Of a DNA stretch of 64,000 nucleotides, positions 42,100 through 49,478 are shown piece after piece. The position numbers and the translations under genes were made by a program. Source of the DNA: Phytohabitans flavus (GTDB taxonomy: Bacteria > Actinomycetota > Actinomycetes > Mycobacteriales > Micromonosporaceae); contig NZ_AP022870.1 in the NCBI RefSeq assembly GCF_011764545.1, positions 6,330,001 to 6,394,000 of the forward strand. Direction: 5' to 3'. Position 1 is the first letter of the stretch; each line of letters starts with the position of its first letter. The notes below the pieces were generated by a model, which saw nothing but the letters and a program-made list of their open reading frames with translations, was not told the origin of the DNA and made no database searches.

Positions 42100-43482
42100 T
42101 TACGCCGCCAGGGTCCGCTGCACGGGCAGCAGCGTCATCCGCACCTCACTCGCCGGGCGCAGCGACGCGGCCACTTGTGGCCCCGGCATCGCCTGGCTAG
42201 CCAGCCGCGGCCGGAAGCGGCTCAGCATCGCCGCGACGATGAGCTGTGCCTCGACGAGGAAGACATGCTTGCCGATGCACTGGTGCGGGCCACCGCCGAA
42301 CGGAAAGTACGCGTACCGGTGCACATGTCCGCTCACCCCCGGCTCGAAGCGATCGGGCCGGAATTCGAGCGGGTCTGCCCAGTGCGCGTCAAGCCGCTGG
42401 GTGAGGAACGGGCTGATGAGGACCGTGGCGCGTGGCCTTAGCCGCACTCCGCCGATGACGTCTCCGGCTACCGCGGTGCGCGGGAAGAGCCAGCCCGACG
42501 GATACAGGCGCAGTAGCTCGTCCAGCACCATCCGGGTGTACCCGAGGCCGGCGAGGTGTTCGCGGCGCACCCTGTCCGACCCGACCACCTGGTCGACCTC
42601 CGCGTAGAGCCGGCCGGCCACCTCGGGGTGCGCCTGTAGCACCGGCCACAGCCAGGTGAGCAGGACGCCGGTCGTCTCGGTCGCGGCGCCGAACATCGTC
42701 ACGACGTCGTCTCGCACCTGCTGCTCGGTCAATGGCTGCCCGTCGGCCCCCCGCGCCCGGCAAAGGGTGGCGACGATGTCGTCGCCGTCACCGGGATCGC
42801 GACGGCACTCCCGGACGATCGGAAACACGATCTCGTCGATGGTCCGGACCGCGCGGCGGAAGGCCCTGTCGCCAGGGAGCGGCACCGCGTTGGGTACGAA
42901 CGGGAGGAGCAGCCGGAAGGCGATCGAGGTGGCGATCGTGTCCAGCGCCGGAACCATCCGTTCGGCCTGCTCCACTGTGATCCGGTCGCGGAAGAACACC
43001 TTGATGACCGTCAGGTGCACGATCCGGCTCATCTCGGCGCCCGCGTCGATCGGGGTGCCCTCCCGCGCGTACCGGTCGAGGTCGTCGACGGCGGCGGCGA
43101 TCATGTCCGCCATGCTGTCGACCAGCGATTCGACGTGCTTGGCGGAAAACAGGGGCTGGAGGTTACGGCGGCTCGCCTCCCACACCGGACCGTCCGCGAG
43201 GATGCCCTCGCCGAGCAGCCGGCGGATCGGCCGCCAGAAGAGACCCTGCCCGTCCCGTACGTAGTTGTCCACGTTGTCGCGCAGGACGTGCTGTACATGG
43301 TCGGGATTGGTCACGAGATAGGGGCGGAACCAGCCCAGTTCCAGCCGGACCACCTCGCCGTCGGCCTCCTCGGCGATCGCCTGGAGGGCGCCGAACGGAT
43401 CGCGGATCAATCGGGGAAGGGTGCGGTGGATCGGGATGCGGCGCGCATTCCGGACACCCACGGCATCGACGTCGAACGACAT
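42100..43482 (-). CDS. cytochrome P450
   Basis: A 460-residue P450 with all landmarks: I-helix oxygen motif GAATETT, the ExxR pair in DELLRLYP, and the heme loop FPFGGGPHQCIGKH with axial Cys at about 402. Soluble, bacterial type, so it needs separate ferredoxin partners not present here. It is the first gene of the P450/terpene synthase/class II cyclase operon and probably hydroxylates the diterpene product. I chose ATG 43482 (AGGGGG 8 bases upstream) over a start 19 codons earlier. Confidence 0.92.
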   Translation of the reverse strand: MSFDVDAVGVRNARRIPIHRTLPRLIRDPFGALQAIAEEADGEVVRLELGWFRPYLVTNPDHVQHVLRDNVDNYVRDGQGLFWRPIRRLLGEGILADGPVWEASRRNLQPLFSAKHVESLVDSMADMIAAAVDDLDRYAREGTPIDAGAEMSRIVHLTVIKVFFRDRITVEQAERMVPALDTIATSIAFRLLLPFVPNAVPLPGDRAFRRAVRTIDEIVFPIVRECRRDPGDGDDIVATLCRARGADGQPLTEQQVRDDVVTMFGAATETTGVLLTWLWPVLQAHPEVAGRLYAEVDQVVGSDRVRREHLAGLGYTRMVLDELLRLYPSGWLFPRTAVAGDVIGGVRLRPRATVLISPFLTQRLDAHWADPLEFRPDRFEPGVSGHVHRYAYFPFGGGPHQCIGKHVFLVEAQLIVAAMLSRFRPRLASQAMPGPQVAASLRPASEVRMTLLPVQRTLAA

Positions 43483-43624
43483 GGTGGTGACCCCCTCAAC
43501 CCCCCGCGCGTGACGCCTTGCACCTTTAGGATCACTCAAAGCGATCTAGAAATGCCGCGCGTGGAAGTTGTTTTGAGTCCCACCAAAACATCAGACATAT
43601 CGGACCATCGATACACATCGCAGT

Positions 43625-43686
43625 GTTGATCAGGGACGCCGTGGTAGGGCGCGCCGCACGACACGCCCGCCAAGTCCCTGATCAAC
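43625..43686 (-). terminator. long inverted repeat downstream of the small membrane protein gene
   Basis: GTTGATCAGGGAC and GTCCCTGATCAAC form a perfect 13-bp stem around a 36-base GC-rich loop, starting 6 bases after the stop at 43693. It probably ends that transcript and insulates the P450 promoter, although it has no T run. Confidence 0.55.
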
Positions 43687-43692
43687 CGCGGG

Positions 43693-44223
43693 TTAGAAGA
43701 GGCCGCTCACCCAGTTGAACGCGTCCATCACCCAGTCGGTCTGCCTTAGGTAGGCGATGCCCACGCCCACCAGGAAGATGCCCGTTATTAGGTGGGCGCC
43801 GCGGGCGCTACGGCGGATCCGGCCGAGCTGGCGCTCCAGGACGATCCTGCCGACCATCCGGGAGAGCGCGAACAGGCCTGCGGCGACACAGAGCGAAAGC
43901 AGAAAGGTGAGCACGGGGGTGGTGAGGTCGCCCCGAGTGGAGATCGCCCAGATGCCCCAGCAGACGAACGCGACCAGCGCACCGAAGAGCGTCCACCCGC
44001 TGCCGATCCGCCACTGGCCCCGGTGGTAGCCCGACGGGGCCCACCGCGGGTCCGGCTCGGGCTCCGGCCACCCTGTACCGGTCGGCTCGTGCGGCACGGC
44101 CGGCGTGACCGGCGCATTCGCCCTCGGCTGGACCTGGGCGACACCCCGCTGGTACGACTGCGGCACCGACTGCGGTGGCATGTCCACCGTCCGCTCGGCC
44201 CATGGCTGGTTCTGGTCTGCCAT
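43693..44223 (-). CDS. three-helix membrane protein, function unknown
   Basis: A 176-residue protein with a disordered Pro/Gln-rich N-terminal 75 residues and three membrane helices (about 80-97, 105-128, 150-168). I do not recognise a named family. The ATG at 44223 has GGAGGAG 4-5 bases upstream; the open frame continues 21 codons further without a ribosome-binding site. It is monocistronic and divergent from the Eis-like gene. Confidence 0.7.
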   Translation of the reverse strand: MADQNQPWAERTVDMPPQSVPQSYQRGVAQVQPRANAPVTPAVPHEPTGTGWPEPEPDPRWAPSGYHRGQWRIGSGWTLFGALVAFVCWGIWAISTRGDLTTPVLTFLLSLCVAAGLFALSRMVGRIVLERQLGRIRRSARGAHLITGIFLVGVGIAYLRQTDWVMDAFNWVSGLF

Positions 44224-44360
44224 GATCTCCTCCCCCGGACCTGGATGGCTCCGGCGTCGCCTGGGCAGACCCGGCCGGATCCTCACGTCCGAGGGTACTG
44301 AGGGTTAGCGACGCGACAAATCAGTCGCCCAGGCTGCCATCAATCAGTTACACAGAACGC

Positions 44361-45590
44361 ATGAGCGACGCCGAGCTCCCCCTCCGCCCCGCCACTCCCG
44401 ACGACTTCCTGAAGGCTTCGAACCTGCTGTTCGGCCTCTTCCACCACTCGGTCGACCAGGACGCCCAGGATCTCGACCGGCAGGTCTGGGAGGCCGACCG
44501 GACGCTGCTCGTCACCGACGGGGACGAGGTGGTCGGCCACACGTTCGCCGCCGCCCGCGACATCACCGTACCGGGCGGCGTGCTGCCCGCGGGGCACATC
44601 ACCGGGGTAGGCGTCGCGCCCACCCACCGGAGGCGAGGGTTGCTCACCCGGCTGATGCGGCGCCAGCTGCGGGACCTGCACGACGCCGGGCGGGAGCCGC
44701 TCGCCGTGCTGTGGGCGAGCGAGGCACGGATCTACCCCCGCTTCGGGTACGGCCTGGCATCCACGCGGCTGGAGCTCACCATCGACACCCGGGAGGTCCG
44801 GCTGCCGGAGGCCACCGCCGCGGGCCGGCTCCGCGTCGGCGCTCCGGCCGATCTCTTCCCCGAGCTGAGCAAGGTGTACGACATGGTGCGCCAGGAGCGT
44901 CCGGGCTGGTCGAGCCGGGACGAGGGCTGGTGGGCTCAGGTGCTCGCCGACTCGCCCGGCCGGCGCGACGGCGCCACCGAGCGGCGGGCCGTGGTGCACG
45001 AGGGCGAGGGCGGCGTCGACGGGTACGCGGTGTGGCGCACCAAGGGCGGCTGGAATCACGGCGGCCCGAACGCCGAGGTGCACGTGAGCGAGATCGCGGC
45101 GACCGACCCGGTGGCGTACGCGGCACTGTGGCGCTTCCTGCTCGGCATCGACCTGGCCCGCACGGTGACGTACGGGTTCGCCGCGGTGGACGACCCGCTG
45201 CTGTACCTGGCCAGCGACCCCCGCCAGCTGAACACGCACTTCTCCGACGGCCTCTGGCTGCGCGTGGTCGACCTGCCGGCGGCGCTGGCCGCGCGGCGGT
45301 ACGCGAGCGATGTCGACGTGGTGTTGGAGGTGAGCGACCCGGTACTGCCGGAGAACGCCGGCCGCTGGCGTGTCACCGGCGGGCCCGGCGGCGCGGCCTG
45401 CGAGCGTGTCGACACCGAGCCCGACCTGGCCTGCGACATCGCGGACATCGGTGCGGCGTACCTGGGCGGCAGCTCGCTCGCGGCCATGGCCGCCGCGGGA
45501 CGGGTACGCGAGCTGCGCCCCGGCACACTCAACGCGGCGAGCACCGCATTCGGCTGGTACCGCCAACCGGCCGCGCCGGAAGTCTTCTGA
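44361..45590 (+). CDS. Eis-like GNAT N-acetyltransferase
   Basis: A 409-residue protein with the three-part build of the Eis family: an N-terminal GNAT domain with the acetyl-CoA loop VGVAPTHRRRGLL (about 90), a second GNAT-like region, and a C-terminal sterol-carrier-like domain ending in a free Phe carboxylate (APEVF). Family members acetylate amines, including aminoglycosides in Mycobacterium; the natural substrate here is unknown. Complete length. Confidence 0.87.
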   Translation: MSDAELPLRPATPDDFLKASNLLFGLFHHSVDQDAQDLDRQVWEADRTLLVTDGDEVVGHTFAAARDITVPGGVLPAGHITGVGVAPTHRRRGLLTRLMRRQLRDLHDAGREPLAVLWASEARIYPRFGYGLASTRLELTIDTREVRLPEATAAGRLRVGAPADLFPELSKVYDMVRQERPGWSSRDEGWWAQVLADSPGRRDGATERRAVVHEGEGGVDGYAVWRTKGGWNHGGPNAEVHVSEIAATDPVAYAALWRFLLGIDLARTVTYGFAAVDDPLLYLASDPRQLNTHFSDGLWLRVVDLPAALAARRYASDVDVVLEVSDPVLPENAGRWRVTGGPGGAACERVDTEPDLACDIADIGAAYLGGSSLAAMAAAGRVRELRPGTLNAASTAFGWYRQPAAPEVF

Positions 45591-45624
45591 CGGCGTACGG
45601 ATAGACCTCCGGTACGGTCAGTGC

Positions 45625-45981
45625 ATGGCGGATCCTGAGCGTAGGCGGCGCCGGTTGCGGCAAGGCTCGACCGAGCGGCCGGTCCGTCCGCGGCCCCCGG
45701 ACGACGACCGCGAGCTGCCCGATCCGGACGCGGCCACGGCGGTGACGTCCGAGGTGCTCGACCCGGACCCGCCGGCCCGCGCGCCGGACGAACGGGACAC
45801 CGAGCGCGGGCTGCGCGGCCTTGTCGGCTCAGGGTCGTCGCAGGTGGGCATCAGCGCCGCGATGCGCGCCCGCGACGCGGGGCGGCCGACCGACGCCGAC
45901 CTGGCCGAGGCGCGGGAGCGGCTGGTCATCGTCCGGCGCAACTGGGTGCCGAGGGACGATCCGCCCCGCGGCACCCGGTAG
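45625..45981 (+). CDS. hypothetical 118-residue hydrophilic protein
   Basis: A charged protein with an Arg/Pro/Asp-rich, probably disordered N-terminal half and a small ordered C-terminal segment (QVGISAAMRARDAGRPTDADLAEARERLVIVRRNWVP). I know similar short proteins only as hypothetical genes in actinomycetes. Coding is supported by codon usage and its place 34 bases after the Eis-like gene. It converges on rpiB. Confidence 0.6.
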   Translation: MADPERRRRRLRQGSTERPVRPRPPDDDRELPDPDAATAVTSEVLDPDPPARAPDERDTERGLRGLVGSGSSQVGISAAMRARDAGRPTDADLAEARERLVIVRRNWVPRDDPPRGTR

Positions 45982-45989
45982 TTCGCCGG

Positions 45990-46457
45990 TTACGGAAGCG
46001 GCGGCAGCTCCTGGCTCCCCTCGTACGCCGCGACCTGCTTGATCCGCCGCGCGTGGCGCTCGCTGCCGGAGAACGTGCTGGTCACAAACGCCTCGACGAT
46101 CGCCGTCGCCTCGTCGATCGTGTGCTGGCGGGCACCGATCGCCACCACGTTGGCGTCGTTGTGCTGGCGGGCGAGCTGGGAGGTCTCGACATTCCAGGCG
46201 AGGGCGGCTCGCGTACCGGCGATCTTGTTGGCCGCGATCTGCTCGCCGTTGCCCGAGCCGCCGATCACGATGCCGAGACTGCCCGGGTCGCCCACCACGC
46301 GGGCGCCGGTGTGCAGGCAGTACGCCGGGTAGTCATCCTCGGGGTCGAACGCGTGCGGTCCAACGTCGACCGTCTCGTACCCCTGCTTGCCGAGATAGTT
46401 GACGAGGTGGACCTTCAGCTCGTAGCCGGCGTGGTCGGCTCCCAGGTAGACGCGCAT
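45990..46457 (-). CDS. rpiB: ribose-5-phosphate isomerase B
   Basis: A 155-residue RpiB: start MRVYLGADHAGYELK, the anion hole VIGGSGNGEQIAANK and the conserved HNDANVVAIGAR. It interconverts ribose 5-phosphate and ribulose 5-phosphate in the pentose phosphate pathway. The GSGNG loop carries Ser instead of the Cys of E. coli RpiB, the actinobacterial (mycobacterial) form, which uses Glu as base. I start at ATG 46457, where the family begins. Confidence 0.95.
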   Translation of the reverse strand: MRVYLGADHAGYELKVHLVNYLGKQGYETVDVGPHAFDPEDDYPAYCLHTGARVVGDPGSLGIVIGGSGNGEQIAANKIAGTRAALAWNVETSQLARQHNDANVVAIGARQHTIDEATAIVEAFVTSTFSGSERHARRIKQVAAYEGSQELPPLP

Positions 46458-46470
46458 ACCGCGCAGTCTT

Positions 46471-47400
46471 TCAGGCCGTGAGGGCGGCGCGCAGACCGGC
46501 CGCCGCCTGGTCCGCCGCCACACCCGCGGCATCGAAGAGGGCGAGCTTGCGGATCCACCCGTGGTTGACGCCGAGGTACCGGACGACAACCGTCGGCACG
46601 CCGGCCGCGAGGAGCGCGTCGCCGTACCGCTCACCCTCGTCGCGAAGGATGTCGTACTCCGCGGTGAGGATCAGCGCCGGCGGCAGCCCGGCCAGGTCGG
46701 CGGCGAGCGGTGCGACGTCAGGGCTCTCCTGGTCGCCACCGTCCGCCAGGAACATCGCCCAGAAGAGTGCCATCGCGGTCGACTCGAGGCCGTAGTCGCC
46801 CAGCTCGCGGTACGACTGCGAGGACATCGCCGGGTCGATCACCGGGTTGATCAGCAGCTGGTACGCGAACGGTGTCCCGGCGTCGCGCTGCCGCCGGGCG
46901 AGCACGGCGGCGAGCTGGCCGCCCGCGCTGTCCCCGCCGACCGCAACCCGGGTGGCGTCCACGTCCGGCGCCGCACCGGTGCCATTGGCGGATCTGCGGA
47001 GCCAGGCCAGCGCCGTCTCGGCGTCGTCGATCGCGGCCGGGTACGGGTGCTCGGGTGCGAGCCGGTAGTCGACCGAGAGCACCGCGCAGCCGGACCCGTC
47101 GGCGATCCGCCGGCACAGCCGGTCGACTGTCTCCACGCTGCCCATCGCCCAGCCGCCGCCGTGCAGGTAGAGCAGGACGGGCGCGCCCGGCACCGGCACG
47201 TACAGCCGGCAGGGCACGCCGTCCGCGTCCACATCGGACACCTGGGCCACCGGGACCGGTGGGCCGCACTCCCGGTCGACCGCGGCCACCATCGCCGCCC
47301 GACTGGCCATCAGCTGGGCCAGCGGATCGGCCGTGATCTGCTCCTGGGTCGGCCGGGGCCGGGCCGCCAGCGAGGCCGTCACCTGCGGATGGAGCTTCAT
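46471..47400 (-). CDS. hormone-sensitive-lipase-family esterase
   Basis: A 309-residue alpha/beta hydrolase of the HSL type: oxyanion motif YLHGGGWAMG, nucleophile elbow GGDSAGGQ, the acid in EYDILRDEGE and the base His in GVNHGW. It likely hydrolyses short-chain esters. The start ATG overlaps the stop of the DUF1015 gene (ATGA), so translation is coupled. Confidence 0.9.
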   Translation of the reverse strand: MKLHPQVTASLAARPRPTQEQITADPLAQLMASRAAMVAAVDRECGPPVPVAQVSDVDADGVPCRLYVPVPGAPVLLYLHGGGWAMGSVETVDRLCRRIADGSGCAVLSVDYRLAPEHPYPAAIDDAETALAWLRRSANGTGAAPDVDATRVAVGGDSAGGQLAAVLARRQRDAGTPFAYQLLINPVIDPAMSSQSYRELGDYGLESTAMALFWAMFLADGGDQESPDVAPLAADLAGLPPALILTAEYDILRDEGERYGDALLAAGVPTVVVRYLGVNHGWIRKLALFDAAGVAADQAAAGLRAALTA

Positions 47401-48596
47401 CCGAGCTGCGCCAGGACCAGGCCACCACGGGCCTTCGGCGTGAACCAGGTGCTCTTGCGCGGCAGCTTCTGCCGGCCCAGGTTGACCGAGACGAAGTCCT
47501 CGACGGTCACCGGCGCGATCAGGATGGCCAGCTCCGCCCGCCCGGCGTCGACCTCGCCGGCGAGCCAGGCGGCCGGGTAGTCGCCGCCCACGTAGGTGAT
47601 CCGCTTGTCGCCCGGGTCCAGCCCCAGCGCGTCGCGCAGCACGGCCCGCTCGACAAGGGCGTGGTCCAGGTTGTCCACCGCGCTCGCGCCCGGGGTCGGC
47701 GGCAGCGTGACCGCGTACGTCTCGCCACCCGTGTAGAGGTGGATGGTCCCACCGGCGGCCGGGACGGACGGCGGGCCAGCCTCCGCGCGGACCTCGGCGC
47801 CCGCCGCGCGCAGGCGGTCGAGCAGCTCGGGTACGGGCACGGTCAGCTCGCTGACCAGCCGGTTGTACGGCTGGATGGTGACCGAGCCGGGCGTGGTGAT
47901 CACGGCCAGGAAGCGCGTGAGCCCGCCGGTCTGCGCGGCGAGGCTGCGATGGTTTCCGTCGGCCACGACGAGCTCGCCACCGCCGGCCAGCGCGGTCAGC
48001 TCGTCCTGCTCGGGCCCGGGGGCAACCAGCCACACCGCGTGGGTACGGCCGGCCTGGTCGACGTCGGTCGCGGCCGGGGCACCGGCCCGGTCGGTCGCCG
48101 CGGCGAGGGCCGCGTGCAGGTCGTCGCCGCGGCCGGTCTGGAGCAGCAGCACGGGAGAGAGAAGGTGGCCGGTGGCGGCGGCGAGCGCCACCCGCTCGCG
48201 CACCTTCTCGATGAAGACGTCTTCGTTGCGGATTACCAGGCCGGGCTCGTCGGCGTTGGTCGAGATCTGCTCGGTCTCGACCATGGCGAAGATGCCGAAC
48301 GCCGGCGGCTCGCCGGGCGCCGTGATCCGGTAAAGCGCGATGACCTGCTCGGCGAGGGAGTAGCTGCCGTCCGCCTTGGCCTCGGCGAGCCGCTCCACGG
48401 CGGCCGGAAGCGCGTCCGCGAAGCTGCTGCCGAGGCTCTCCGGCGCCCGGTGGGGCATCTCGACGGCGAGGGCGCTGTGCGGGTTGTCGGCGATGATCGA
48501 GGTGATCTCGGCATCATCGGCGAACTCGTCGTAGTTTTGCGCGCCGGTGCCACCGGTGGTGATCCAGGCCCGGGCGATCGGGTGCACGATCGTCAT
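47397..48596 (-). CDS. DUF1015-family protein
   Basis: A 399-residue DUF1015 protein (VHPIARAWITT start; YRIT..., VADGNHRSLAA, TWFTPKARGGLV). The VADGNHR motif is the most conserved part of the family, often associated with serine/phosphoserine or NAD-type metabolism but without a settled function. The ATG at 48596 is chosen because family members begin there. First gene of a two-gene operon with the HSL esterase. Confidence 0.85.
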   Translation of the reverse strand: MTIVHPIARAWITTGGTGAQNYDEFADDAEITSIIADNPHSALAVEMPHRAPESLGSSFADALPAAVERLAEAKADGSYSLAEQVIALYRITAPGEPPAFGIFAMVETEQISTNADEPGLVIRNEDVFIEKVRERVALAAATGHLLSPVLLLQTGRGDDLHAALAAATDRAGAPAATDVDQAGRTHAVWLVAPGPEQDELTALAGGGELVVADGNHRSLAAQTGGLTRFLAVITTPGSVTIQPYNRLVSELTVPVPELLDRLRAAGAEVRAEAGPPSVPAAGGTIHLYTGGETYAVTLPPTPGASAVDNLDHALVERAVLRDALGLDPGDKRITYVGGDYPAAWLAGEVDAGRAELAILIAPVTVEDFVSVNLGRQKLPRKSTWFTPKARGGLVLAQLG

Positions 48597-48684
48597 AGCG
48601 CGTGACGGTACCGTCGCGGACCGGTGTGACGTCCGACACCCCAACCCCGTCCCGGACCGTGATCAGGCCCTGGTCAGAGGCCTC

Positions 48685-49311
48685 TCAGTCGAATTCCGGC
48701 TTGGCCTCGCGGGTGCGCTTGATCTCGTAGAAGCCGGGCGTGCCGGCGACCAGCAGCACGCCGTCCCAGAGCTTGCCGGCGGCCTCACCCTTGGGGGCCG
48801 GGGTGATGACCGGGCCGAAGAACGCGATCTTGTCGGCGCCGTCCGGGCCGGGGGCGTGGATGACCGGGGTACCGACGTCGAGGCCGACCGGCTTCATACC
48901 GGCGTCGTGACTGGCCCGCAGTGCCGCGTCGTACTCCGTGGATTCGCCCGCCTTGGCGAGGTCGGGATCGAGGCCGGCCTCGACAAGCGCCGCGTGGTAC
49001 AGCTCGGGCCCGCGCTCCTGCTTGCCGGGGTGGATGCGGGTGCCGAGCGCGGTGTAGAGGTCGCGCAGGACGTGAGGGCCGTACGCCTGCTCGGCCGCGA
49101 TGCAGATCCGCACCGGCGCCCAGGAGTTATCCATCATCTTCCGGTACGACTCCGGGAGGTCCCGACCCTCGTTGAGCACGGAAAGGCTCATCACATGGAA
49201 CTGGATGTCGACCGGGCGGACTTTCTCCACTTCGAGTAGCCAGCGGGAGGTGAGCCACGCCCAAGGGCAGACCGGATCGAACCACATGTCAACTGATGAA
49301 CGCTCAACCAT
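48685..49311 (-). CDS. DsbA-family (mycothiol-dependent) oxidoreductase-like protein
   Basis: A 208-residue thioredoxin-fold protein of the DsbA/Rv2466c type. The active-site region is DPVCPWAW, with only the first Cys of the CPWC motif, and the C-terminal half has VGTPVIHAP and FFGPVITPAP. Relatives in mycobacteria use mycothiol as electron donor; the single Cys suggests a monothiol mechanism. ATG 49311 has GAGGAG 10 bases upstream; an internal ATG eight codons later is possible. Divergent from pepN. Confidence 0.85.
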   Translation of the reverse strand: MVERSSVDMWFDPVCPWAWLTSRWLLEVEKVRPVDIQFHVMSLSVLNEGRDLPESYRKMMDNSWAPVRICIAAEQAYGPHVLRDLYTALGTRIHPGKQERGPELYHAALVEAGLDPDLAKAGESTEYDAALRASHDAGMKPVGLDVGTPVIHAPGPDGADKIAFFGPVITPAPKGEAAGKLWDGVLLVAGTPGFYEIKRTREAKPEFD

Positions 49312-49478
49312 GAATTACATACTCCTCTCGACGTGCGGTGGAAGGCACGTGGACCGGCTCGTGAACTGGGCCACCCCCTATTCGGTGACGCAGGCATGAC
49401 AGACTCGTTCGACGGGCTGTCGACCAGGACCGCTCGATCGGGCTGTCGACGACGACGGCGGAGAGGCAGGAGACCACC

